Origin: Saccharomyces mikatae IFO 1815 | Taxonomy: Eukaryota > Ascomycota > Saccharomycetes > Saccharomycetales > Saccharomycetaceae | Direction: 5' to 3' | Assembly (NCBI RefSeq): GCF_947241705.1 | Contig: NC_079259.1 | Location: forward strand, 310,001-374,000 | DNA length: 64,000 bases | Shown: positions 36,471-45,366 of the stretch, in pieces | Layout: the number at the start of each line of letters is the position of its first letter | Position numbering within the stretch: position 1 is the first letter of the stretch | Notes under the pieces: model-generated | Told to the model about the DNA's origin: nothing | Seen by the model: the letters and a program-made list of their open reading frames with translations, nothing else | The model's database searches: none | Program-made: the position numbers and the translations under genes

Positions 36471-36626
36471 CTATTGTGTAGATCTATTGATTGATTTTTG
36501 TGTATATTCTTATGTCCTCGAGGGAAACTTCTAGTATATTCGTTATACATAAAAATGTTACTTTAATCAGAAATGGAATTCCAACAATCATCCCAAAATT
36601 AACCTAACTCTCATATTTATGTCTCA
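36471..36626 (+). mobile_element. 3' part of a Ty1/Ty2 delta LTR
   Basis: Matches the right half of the delta element, including CCTCGAGG, AAACTTCTAGTATATTC, AATGGAATTCCAACAATCATC and the terminal CATATTTATGTCTCA. It is a degraded partial LTR with no Ty1 internal sequence, and it lies about 190 bp upstream of the DUP240 relic. It appears old. Confidence 0.8.
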
Positions 36627-36817
36627 TCCTTGTTATGGTATGCACTTTCGTTTGAGGTGCCGCAAAAAGCGAAAAGGCTGCTTACTGTCTAAAAAAAAGT
36701 TCAATTTAGTTTTGAAATTGTTTGAAACATTCAACTTTACCTCCTCGGAGTTGACAGTATAAAACCTAAGCTGCTTATAATCATAAAGACGGAATCAAGT
36801 AAAATTATCTGTTGGAC

Positions 36818-37517
36818 ATGCCATCCTATTTGAAAAATGATGATGCCAAGAACGGTGTCAAAATAGGCTCAACAAATGAAGGATTTGCTGGTAACCCTGA
36901 ACATCCTTAGTTTCAGCTCATACCGCTACTCCGGAGGACATATTTGCATCATGCTGGACATATTTACTTTACGAAATTGTACACTCCTTCCAATTAACGT
37001 TCCATCTCTTGGCGTTTCTAGTAACAGCTTTATCGGCTATAGTGGTTCTCACACCTGCCATTGCGGTCGCAATATGCTTAAACGGCTCTCTGGTAGTGCT
37101 TCAAGTGTACTTATTTCTTAGACCAATAAGATGTAAGGCTTTCCGTACAAGACTTCTACTTGAGGTAATAACTCGTAGACCATCGATGACAATGGAGGAT
37201 GGAAAACTATAACATATAACATGAATGAGTATTTGTTCAATAAAGATTTATGGAAAACCCCATACTACTTTTTCGATGAACATGAATGCTATGAGTTTTT
37301 CAAAACTCTCATAAAAGGAAAGTATCCTGACGTACAATGGGATACTGCAAATACACAACCATTCAGGAGCATTCCAGAAAATGTGGGCACACCCCACAAT
37401 TCTGATGTTGATCCAACCATGAAATGGTGCCTCTTCAAAGCAGCAGAAGTTCAAGCGCATACTGTGCAGGAATATTGGAGAAGCCAATATCCCGATGCTA
37501 ATATACCTTCATTATGA
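36818..37517 (+). pseudogene. DUP240-family membrane protein pseudogene
   Basis: Translating across frames gives the full plan of a DUP240 protein (about 233 codons; family 230-240). An Asn/Asp-rich N-terminus begins at ATG 36818, followed by PEDIFASCWTYLLYEIVHS, two hydrophobic segments, FRTRLLLEVITRRPS, then MNEYLFNKDLWKTPYYFFDE and the C-terminal QEYWRSQYPDANIPSL. These match the family blocks TYLLYE, LLLEVITHRP, MNQYLF..LWNTRYYF and EYWRKQYPDADIP. Two frame changes are needed, one near 36905-36912 and one near 37190-37200, so it is a host-gene relic. DUP240 proteins are two-helix membrane proteins tied to COPI/COPII trafficking (Mst27/28, Prm8/9). S. cerevisiae S288C has none at this locus as far as I recall. 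Confidence 0.88.
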
Positions 37518-38767
37518 CTATTTTTGTATATACTTCATTTAGTAACGTAAATCAAAAGTGCATTTGTCAAGTCATAAAGCGGACATACGATTTAAATAAT
37601 ATACATGATATATCCGGTAAAGAAATTTAGGTATTTTGAAGTTTGAATAATTAATATCTAGCATAACTTACACCCACAAGATAGTTTTGGGAGTAATATT
37701 TCACACTCAGAACCAGGTGGTACTGTAAACAGAAGAAAATTGATTCCATACAAGAACAAATTTGAGATAATTTAAAGGATTCCATAGTTGACCAGACTGT
37801 GAAATCGCAATTCTCTCCTAGAGCTGCACGCTTGAGTCATTTCAACAATCATTAAATATTGAACGAGAGGTGGTACGCTATAATAAATGAATTTATCTAT
37901 GCCATTCCGTGACAATGTTCCAGTCAGCATATTGACCGATTATCTCTGGCCAATCTAATGCACCGAACCTTTTCCAACAAGAATAACCGTAATTTCGATG
38001 TACAAATATCTAGTTTATATGGTTCACTACGCACCAGTAGTTTTACCATATATCTATTGAATGTGTCGATCAACGGGAAAGTATAACCAAAGTGGTGTCA
38101 TTACAGAAAATAACACAAGTAAAGTTTCTCGGACAGCGCAGTCTACGATAAAGTAAGTCATTCCTATAACATGTCAACTAAGGGTTCATTTAACATCATC
38201 GAAGATCCTTTATAATGGCTACTGCGTTTAAATCGGTCTATACTTTTTCGCTACTATACTAGTCATGCAATATAAGATAAAAATGGTACAAAAGACTCAA
38301 AGCCGATTTTAGTGGCATGGGTATACTATCATCGATTCAGATTGCCTAACCACAGTAACGATCAGCTACTCTACTAGAACGTAATGTATCAAAGAATTGG
38401 TATCAAATTCTGATTGGTTGCACTATTCTTTTATTTGTCGTAACTGATACCCACACCTAGGTTTCATACTATACCATTTCTCAAACACACATCCGTCCTT
38501 TACTGTAACTGCAATGAATTACAAGTTAAGTATTTACAATGACGGCAAGAGAAGCATATGGTTGTTAATAAAAGGACTTTAAAATAGCTTGATTGCGAAC
38601 TCGAAAACATTGTGTGTTCTATTTTGAAAGCTGATTCGCAGAGCCAATTCAAGTCATCAGCTCATTCAGACAGACAGTCTATCAAGAGTAGTTTACATTC
38701 GTATAAGGACCTCAGCTTTGAAATTTGAAATTTGAAAAGTGGTACATAGTTCAAAATTTCTGTCGTT
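37518..38767. other. gene-poor accessory spacer, middle part
   Basis: AT-rich sequence with no recognisable gene, tRNA or LTR. It could contain further decayed DUP240 flanks, but I see no conserved block. Confidence 0.45.
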
Positions 38768-39028
38768 TCATGCCATCAATTCCCTGATTATGACTTCGTC
38801 ACTTTCCTTTTTCTTAGTAAATTTAATGTGTTCTACGAGACCAATCTCCAGTTTTACCTCTATCGAAAGCTTGGTATCTTGAAATATGGGGTCAGCAATA
38901 TCAATGTTCAGATATGGCCGCACGGAGCTTAGAAAAGGCTCCTTCATTTCGAGAGTACTTTCAAGGCGTTTTCTCATAATGGTAATTGGTCCACCATCCT
39001 GTTTGACACAAATGAGGTAACAATCAAC
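38768..39028 (-). other. unrecognised open fragment
   Basis: An open stretch of about 86 codons on the reverse strand, with the only ATG at 38977 (69 codons). Its peptide has a protein-like composition (VKQDGGPITIMRKRLEST, then PYLNIDIADPIFQDTKLSIE) and ends EVIIRELMA. A stop lies directly upstream. It may be the C-terminal remnant of a larger gene. I do not recognise a family and assign no function. Confidence 0.3.
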
Positions 39029-39554
39029 TTATTGGTGTACCGACACACCTATGCCGGCTCTAATACCTGCAGTTTCGAGACGACGTCCTCGTACTATCTT
39101 GTGCGGATAGTAGTAGTTCTCAATATAGTGTATGGCCAGATTTATTACTTATAATCATTCTTCCTATAGGCGTACTCTAAAAGATAAGGCACACACGCAG
39201 ACGCGCACACAATTTTTCATTGTTTCTTATTTGGGAAACAGTCCAATTTTAGACCTGACAACCGTTTAATGCCAAGGTTTGATGGCCTTTGAATGAGGGT
39301 CCATTTCTTGGCCGGAAACTGCAGCTGCAGTTCCATAGGCACCTCTCTTGTAAGGAACATTCTCGTGCTCTCAAAAACAAAGGTTTTGGGCAAATATAAA
39401 GTGTGTCTCGTATACGAAGTAAAGCATTGTTCAAGAACAACCCGTGCCAATAGTAATAATTACTGACGGACCAAGAAGTGAAACGTGGATAATACAATTG
39501 AAAAATGTATCATTAGTAATGCTCCATTTTGCAACGAAGTTGTTCTTAATTTCA

Positions 39555-39680
39555 TATAAATAGAGCAGCCTTCACCGCCTATCTCTGAGAATAAACCTTC
39601 ATTCCTTTCTTCCTAGTGGTGCTTATACCACCACTAAAAAAAAACAAGTACGATGGTCAAATTAACTTCAAATGCCGATA
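39555..39680 (+). pseudogene. 5' fragment of a seripauperin (PAU) gene
   Basis: ATGGTCAAATTAACTTCAA at 39653 encodes MVKLTSNA, matching the start of PAU proteins (MVKLTSIAAG...) almost base for base for about 24 nt. The similarity is then lost and a stop follows. A TATAAATA box at 39555-39562 lies about 90 bp upstream, a normal promoter distance. PAU genes encode small Tip1-family wall-type proteins induced by anaerobiosis and are mostly subtelomeric. The fragment is only a 5' remnant; the match is short, so the call is moderate. Confidence 0.5.
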
Positions 39681-39790
39681 GTTGATTTTCATCTCAACAA
39701 ATAGGAACTTACAATGACAAGACTAGATACATATAAAGGAAAGAAAATGTTCCTTTAGTATTTACATAAGTATAGTTAAGCGACAAACTT

Positions 39791-40137
39791 TGTTGTGTCT
39801 TAAGATGAGATACCTCAGTTTGACAATATATCATTTTAATGTTCATAAAACACATATGAAAATGTCTTATAACGAAACGAACAGATTGAGCAACATAAGG
39901 TAAAACTCTACCTTCCTTAGCTGTTCTAATCAAATGTATAATACCCAAACAATTAGTTTAGATCCGAGATTCCGCGCTTCCACTATTTATTATAAAATCA
40001 TATCTTATATAATATATAGGACAAGTAACATCCCGTAAATTAAGTTGATAAGTCGTTTTGACAATAAGTTACTTCCCTAAGATAGTATATTAGGATTGTC
40101 AGGACATCCCGGTATTACTCGAGCCCGTAATACAACA
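39791..40137 (+). mobile_element. solo sigma LTR (Ty3), distal copy
   Basis: A 347-bp sigma element running from TGTTGTGT to TACAACA, with the family blocks AGATCCGAGATTCCGCGCTT and TATTACTCGAGCCCGTAATA. There is no Ty3 internal sequence on either side and no matching 5-bp target duplication. It looks older than the copy at 40653. Confidence 0.93.
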
Positions 40138-40221
40138 GAGGATTTTGAGTAGCAGACTTACCTATGTAAGTATTAGGTAAACCTTTGATCTAAACTTTAA
40201 CTTGTTCTTTTATATACATGT

Positions 40222-40512
40222 TGTTGGAATAAGTGATTACTACTATACACCTATTCGTATAAATTGGAGTAGAAAAATTCTAATAATAGAAATCACTGCA
40301 GTAATGAGATAAAGATCTATTAATTGATCAGAACCTATTATATAAGAAGATGAGTTATCACCAAATTCTTATCATCAACACTCTGATTTATGTCTGAACT
40401 TTTGGGTTTAATATAACCAATCAGCGTGTGTTTTATATACCTCTCTTATATAGATTAAGAAGGAACGGCTATTCTTAATTATTACAACTTACTAAACAAC
40501 TAATTATCAACA
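40222..40512 (+). mobile_element. solo LTR with TGTTG...CAACA ends, probably tau (Ty4/Tsu4-like)
   Basis: About 291 bp bounded by TGTTGGAATAAG and TTATCAACA, which gives the 5-bp inverted ends of Ty4-type LTRs. It has a TATATA-type core (CTCTCTTATATAG) and no internal coding region. It lies between the two sigma elements in the same orientation. Related to the fragment at 36372. The exact family is not certain from memory. Confidence 0.6.
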
Positions 40513-40652
40513 TTATTACTATTTGGAGTAGAGTGTTTAAGTTCGTTTCAGGTGTCATTAGCAATTGCCTTTTTAAGTAATTTCTAATATTTCATCTACA
40601 ACATAGTCGTCACTGCTAACATCGGCTATACTATTCCAACTGTAACATAATC

Positions 40653-40998
40653 TGTTGTATCTTAAGATGAGATACGTCAGTATGACAATACATCATTCTA
40701 AACGTTCATAAAACACATATGAAACAATCTTATAACGAAACGAATAGATTGAACAACATAAGGTAAAACTCTGTTTTTCCGAGCTGAACTAATCAAATGT
40801 ATAAATACCTGAACAATTAGTTAGATCCGAGATTCCGCGCTTCCACTATTTAGTATAAACCATATCTTATATAATATACAGGATAAGTAACATCCCGTGA
40901 ATTAAGTTGATAAGTCGTTTTGACAATAAGTTACTTCCCTAAGATAGTATATTAGGATTGTCAAGACACCCGGTATTACTCGAGCCCGTAATACAACT
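40653..40998 (+). mobile_element. solo sigma LTR (Ty3) proximal to tRNA-Lys
   Basis: A 346-bp sigma element flanked by the 5-bp target duplication TAATC (40648-40652 and 40999-41003). The insertion point is 16 bp upstream of the mature tRNA start, the classic Ty3 target next to the Pol III start site. It carries TGAAACA (40720-40726), a pheromone response element as known for Ty3 LTRs. There is no internal sequence, so it is a solo LTR left by recombination. Confidence 0.95.
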
Positions 40999-41014
40999 TA
41001 ATCAGAAGAACTCA

Positions 41015-41110
41015 TCCTTGTTAGCTCAGTTGGTAGAGCGTTCGGCTTTTAAGCGCTTTTGCTTAAGCAAGGATACCGAAATGTCAGGGGTTCGACCCCC
41101 CTATGAGGAG
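41015..41110 (+). tRNA. tK(UUU): tRNA-Lys(UUU), with 23-nt intron
   Basis: Mature length is 73 nt. The acceptor stem TCCTTGT pairs with ATGAGGA, the A box is TTAGCTCAGTTGG, the anticodon stem TTCGG pairs with CCGAA around CTTTTAA (anticodon TTT at 41048-41050), and the T arm is GGGGTTCGACCCCC. The intron at about 41052-41074 follows position 37. A T-rich terminator (TTCTTTCTTTTTTCTTTTTC) follows from 41111. It corresponds to tK(UUU)D of S. cerevisiae and is the target of the sigma insertion at 40653. Confidence 0.96.
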
Positions 41111-41245
41111 TTCTTTCTTTTTTCTTTTTCGAGTTTTAACTTTTAGCCACACTGGAACAACTCTAACAGAAAATAAAAAGTGCAACTTATTGGCATTGAC
41201 TATATAAGCTATGAACTCGATTGACAAGTTTAGCAACTAGTATGT

Positions 41246-42706
41246 TTAGATTTTTACTTTTTTATTGTTAAGTTTCCAAAACACTATTGCAGAAAGAACA
41301 ACGGATGCAATAAATGCGACACTACTGTATTTGTAGACAATCGAAATGCAAGACGATTCCCGCAAGTCTCCACTGTCATTCATACAGCGAGAATCGTAAA
41401 CTTTTGCATACAACATGCAAAATATCATGGAACCTATTGCAGGTGCGATTAGTAGGCTACCATAAACGGTCCCAAATGAGCGTTCACCCCATACTAACAA
41501 GACCAGAGTCGGGTAAATGGTAAACAACCCTCCATATATTATTCCAATCAAGGATCCCGTTGGTACCAAACCCCATGATGAAGCCGAGGAGGCCAGTTTC
41601 AACAAAAAGAGTTGTGCACAAACTCCAAGTGAAAGGAACGTCAACAAAATCCATTTAATCGATATTCTTTTCTTGGCAAAAAAATCGGCTACCAAGCCTG
41701 TGAGTAGTCTTGTAAAGGTAGAAGATAGTGCATATGTGGATAACAACTCTGTAGATAGGGCGGGCGCATCAATCTGAACTAGAAGGTTGGTTAACGATCC
41801 CATGTTAGCAATGAACATTTCCAGCGGCCCTAGCGATAATAAAATTGACATCGCAAGAATATATGTCACAGGATCGCTAAAAATCCTAAATATCGTTTGT
41901 GAAAAGTTTTCTTCGACATGAGTGCGTTCTTCTAGCAACGGTGACTGTTCAACATCAATTTGGTCATCCAACAGTTTTTGATTGTCTAGTTCTTCATTGA
42001 AATGCAATAATGACACTACACTGGTGGCTATCCATGCAAGTAACCCAATTACAACATAAACCCAGGCAAAAGTTTGGAATACCCTCCCCAGATTCAAACC
42101 AGTATCGGAGGAAGGAAAGTGTGCGTTATAAGACCAGAACCACTTGATTCTTAATAATTGGGACCCTACTACGGAAGATATACCATAGCATGTGGTGGGT
42201 AAACTAATGGACAATAATTTCGTACGGGGATATAGCTTCGTGCATGTCAATAAAGCGCTGAAATATAGTGCGCTCGTTGATATACCTATAAAAGTGAAAC
42301 ATATTATTGACAGATTAAATGATGAGTCACCATTCCCTTCATTTGACAACTCTGGGTGATTAAAGACATATGCCAGGTATGAATAGCTAGGTATAAACCC
42401 TATGATAGCTAGAAGACTCAAAGTTATGGGACCATGGGAATCAGCAATCATACCTAGTATTGGGGGCGTTAAATACATTCCCAAGTTAGTCATACTAGCT
42501 ATAGTGTTGATTTGCCACGAAGAATAGTTTAAACGTTTCTGCCATGGCTGAGAGTAAAGCGATATCAAAGTAATAAAACCAGCTGACACTGCAGATAATA
42601 ACGAAAAGATGTATGCGATACGATGTGATGCCTGGGGGGATAAAACATGGGGTAATAGTAAGCGCGTATGGTAGGATAAGTAGTGCTCCACCTTTGATAG
42701 AGGCAT
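41246..42706 (-). CDS. MCH1: Mch1, monocarboxylate-permease-like MFS transporter
   Basis: Mch1 resembles mammalian monocarboxylate permeases but has no proven monocarboxylate transport in yeast; in S. cerevisiae it locates to the vacuole membrane. The 486-residue product has about 12 hydrophobic segments with a hydrophilic central loop near 240-270 (containing QLLDDQIDVEQSPLLEE-type acidic residues), typical of the major facilitator fold. The ATG at 42704-42706 gives MPLSKVEHYLSYH as in S. cerevisiae (486); the open frame extends three codons further only to a GTG. Confidence 0.95.
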   Translation of the reverse strand: MPLSKVEHYLSYHTRLLLPHVLSPQASHRIAYIFSLLSAVSAGFITLISLYSQPWQKRLNYSSWQINTIASMTNLGMYLTPPILGMIADSHGPITLSLLAIIGFIPSYSYLAYVFNHPELSNEGNGDSSFNLSIICFTFIGISTSALYFSALLTCTKLYPRTKLLSISLPTTCYGISSVVGSQLLRIKWFWSYNAHFPSSDTGLNLGRVFQTFAWVYVVIGLLAWIATSVVSLLHFNEELDNQKLLDDQIDVEQSPLLEERTHVEENFSQTIFRIFSDPVTYILAMSILLSLGPLEMFIANMGSLTNLLVQIDAPALSTELLSTYALSSTFTRLLTGLVADFFAKKRISIKWILLTFLSLGVCAQLFLLKLASSASSWGLVPTGSLIGIIYGGLFTIYPTLVLLVWGERSFGTVYGSLLIAPAIGSMIFCMLYAKVYDSRCMNDSGDLRESSCISIVYKYSSVAFIASVVLSAIVFWKLNNKKVKI

Positions 42707-43132
42707 GTTTTGCACTTGAAAAAAGTTCGAAGGTATAAAATAATATCAAAGAGGACTACTCTTCGTAAAAAGCTAGGGGGTTGCTTTTTATATGGTCGTC
42801 TTAGTTATCTTTTATCATGTTTACTCATTCAAAGCAGATTTTCTTTTAGGGCAAAAGGAATCATCATTTTATTTTTCGGAATGAGGTAAAAACCGCTAAC
42901 ATGGAAAAAGTTCAGACCAATTAATATGCAACCAATCAATATTAAAGGTAGAGGCAAAAGAAGTGTTTTAACATAATATACATTTCTTCGCACTATGAAT
43001 TATAAAACATTATTTACGCTTGTAGAATCAATATTCTATTACTTCTTTTCTTTCCTCATTTGTTTGGACTTTATACTTCGTTTTTTTATTTGACTTCTTC
43101 CAGTCTTCCAGAATGCGATAAATTTAATATCC
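42707..43132. other. MCH1 upstream region / PBP4 3' region
   Basis: Spacer of 426 bp with the MCH1 promoter. AT-rich; no gene seen. Confidence 0.5.
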
Positions 43133-43684
43133 TCATTGATTTCTTAAAACTTTAGCAATCTCGGTCAAGCAACCAAACTTTTTATTTTTATTTTTACTAC
43201 TTGATACAGTGTCCCAGTCGGTAGCTGCCGTTGAAACTCTACCGCTTGAGGTTTCTGACAGTACTTGCTTATAAGTCTTCGTTGAATGACTCAATTCACC
43301 GGTAGTGTAGCTCTGAAATAGTTTATGCATGTACGACCTAACTTCCTCTTTGTTGTAGGGCTGTCTATTTGCTCTTTTGAATTTCTTATTTGTGGACGAC
43401 CCATTGGTAGTGGGACTACCCTTTGGATTAGCAGATGGCGCAGTAGATACAATGGCCTTGGATTTCCCATTAACAGGTTGTGTAGCAACAGATTCCTCTT
43501 TTCTTGACTGTTGTTGCTGTTTTGGAAGAGCCTTGGCAGCAGCCTGGGCCCAGCCTGTTAGTTTCGGTTTTTGAGGAAGAATAGCAGAAGTTGTTCCTTT
43601 CGAACTTGGGCTTGAAACGGATAAGGTAGTTTTTAAGGTGGAGGTAGCTTTGCCATTCACACTAGTGGTTGATGTTGTTGTCAT
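43133..43684 (-). CDS. PBP4: Pbp1-binding protein Pbp4
   Basis: Pbp4 binds Pbp1 (the yeast ataxin-2) and is linked to stress granules and mRNA control. The 183-residue product is low-complexity and basic, rich in Ser, Thr, Lys, Pro and Gln. Blocks recognisable from S. cerevisiae are PKLTGWAQAAAKALPK (near 38-53), NKKFKRANRQPYNKEEVRSYMHKLF (near 98-122) and the C-terminal KKFGCLTEIAKVLRNQ. The Gln run is shorter than in S. cerevisiae (185 residues). No enzymatic domain. Confidence 0.93.
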   Translation of the reverse strand: MTTTSTTSVNGKATSTLKTTLSVSSPSSKGTTSAILPQKPKLTGWAQAAAKALPKQQQQSRKEESVATQPVNGKSKAIVSTAPSANPKGSPTTNGSSTNKKFKRANRQPYNKEEVRSYMHKLFQSYTTGELSHSTKTYKQVLSETSSGRVSTAATDWDTVSSSKNKNKKFGCLTEIAKVLRNQ

Positions 43685-44094
43685 TTTTATACCAGATCAA
43701 AAAGAAAAGTGTACCGTAATTATATAATAAAATGGATGTAAATTCTGAAACAAAAAATTGGTAACAGTGAATAGATGGAAAATTTCAGAAAAAATGAATT
43801 GAAAATAATACAGTAAAATATGCACAAGATTATATTATTTATTATTCCTCGTAATTTTTTCCTTTCTGTTTAATCTAATATATTTGACACAGTCTAGTCT
43901 GGTTATATACATTTCATTAAAACAGCTTTCTCTGATATAGAATAAAGTAGTTGTTTGATTAATCACTTTATACGTTAAAGTTTATCAATTGTTTTGCGAC
44001 ATAAAACAAAATAAAACATTCATAAAGTCATTTGCTTTTAAAAAGATAATTACAGCTTTTCAGTCTATATACGATTCTAAGATTGTGTAGTGGC
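43685..44094. other. PBP4/SLC1 spacer
   Basis: AT-rich 410-bp spacer: the PBP4 promoter and the SLC1 3' end. No gene seen. Confidence 0.5.
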
Positions 44095-45003
44095 TCAATT
44101 CATCTTTTTTATGGAAGATTCTTCGTGGTTGGTACTGACGTCGTTGCTAATGCCAACAGAAGTCGCATGCTCATTCTTGCTTTTGTTCACTTTTCTGTCA
44201 TGTTGAAGAGCAGCGTACTCAATAGCTTGTGGTGGTAGAGTAGTATCGTTAATGGCAGGAGAGTAACCAATCTCCTTTAAGGTAGTAACCATTTGGTCTC
44301 TAACTTGTTCAGCAAATTCACCAATTTTGTCCTTAGTTAAATTCTCAGTTGAAATAGGTTTTAAGATTTTAACAATCATGCGGCCTCTGTTTAAGACCCC
44401 ATACTTAGGACTCATCAAGGTGCTGGTATTCGAAACAACTACGGGAACAATTGGAATTTTACCCTGTTGTGCTAAATGGAAAGCACCTTTCTTGAAGGGT
44501 GCCATTGTTAATTCACTTGTGTAAGACCTGGTACCTTCAGGAAAAACCCATAGAGCACGTTTGTTCTTCTTAACATTTTCCAAACCTTTATTTAAGGTGT
44601 CGATGGCTTCTTGCCTTTTAGTCCTGTCTAGGAAGTAAGTACCACTCAAAGCCATAAACCAACCCAAAAATGGGACATATTTCAGCGACTTCTTGGCAGT
44701 AACTGTACAACCAGGTGGGAAAATTCTTCCCAACATGAAGATATCCAGGGTGGACTGATGATTGGCAACCATAATGTAGGGCTTTTTAGCCAAATTCTCC
44801 TCACCAATAACCGTGACTTCAAGGCCAAGCACCAGTTTCATGACATGGTAGAAACAACGCGCAGTAATCCACTGTGCCAGATGTTGTTTACCAATCAACG
44901 TGCAAATGATAGAGACGATCACACCGTAAAGGCCGCCGCTTGCAAGCGCCAGTACGACCAACACGGACCTCAAGTAGTACAAGAACCTAGCTATCACGCT
45001 CAT
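44095..45003 (-). CDS. SLC1: 1-acyl-sn-glycerol-3-phosphate acyltransferase Slc1
   Basis: Slc1 adds the second acyl chain to lysophosphatidic acid, giving phosphatidic acid, at the ER and lipid droplets. The 302-residue protein has N-terminal hydrophobic segments (about 5-40) and the catalytic NHxxxxD motif NHQSTLD (His82, Asp87). The phosphate-binding FPEGTRS is at 154-160, and KKGAFHLAQQGKIPIVPVV follows downstream. S. cerevisiae Slc1 has 303 residues. It is divergent from LHP1 across 363 bp. Confidence 0.97.
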   Translation of the reverse strand: MSVIARFLYYLRSVLVVLALASGGLYGVIVSIICTLIGKQHLAQWITARCFYHVMKLVLGLEVTVIGEENLAKKPYIMVANHQSTLDIFMLGRIFPPGCTVTAKKSLKYVPFLGWFMALSGTYFLDRTKRQEAIDTLNKGLENVKKNKRALWVFPEGTRSYTSELTMAPFKKGAFHLAQQGKIPIVPVVVSNTSTLMSPKYGVLNRGRMIVKILKPISTENLTKDKIGEFAEQVRDQMVTTLKEIGYSPAINDTTLPPQAIEYAALQHDRKVNKSKNEHATSVGISNDVSTNHEESSIKKMN

Positions 45004-45366
45004 TTTTTTACTCGATTTTTTTCCTTAAGTTCAATTGCTAAATCGCTCCGTTTGACATGGATCTTTATCTTCACTTTATAATTATCCTAGCATAAACCTT
45101 TTAACATCATACCATATTCTCAACAAAAGAACGCGAGCATAATAAATATCATCATCAACGAATTACATCCCGTGACCGTGAAAAATTTTTCGTTTTGGTC
45201 TCAGTATTACCGTTCAGCCCAACCTCATCGCAATATCTCATTTTTTAGACTAGAACCAGATCAAAAGTACTGACTCGCATCTCATCGCTACAATGATCTT
45301 TTTTTTTTTGAAGTAATGGATCCTGTCTGGTTCTGCCATAACTGAAATAGCATCGAAGGATAAGTC
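45004..45366. promoter_or_regulatory. divergent SLC1/LHP1 promoter
   Basis: Shared upstream region with a run of 13 T at about 45299-45311 next to LHP1, a likely nucleosome-disfavouring poly(dT) tract. No other gene. Confidence 0.4.

Noticed and set aside
36818-37517. COS/DUP380 family instead of DUP240
   Set aside because: The total length is one DUP unit (about 233 codons) and the C-terminal block EYWRSQYPDANIP is the DUP240 ending; COS proteins have two units and a different tail.
36876-37517. Two or three separate small genes in this interval
   Set aside because: The pieces are consecutive blocks of one family protein in changing frames, so a single pseudogene explains them.
39791-41003. 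A complete Ty3 element with two sigma LTRs
   Set aside because: The two sigma copies are only about 515 bp apart with an unrelated LTR between them, and there is no primer-binding site or coding region; they are independent solo LTRs.
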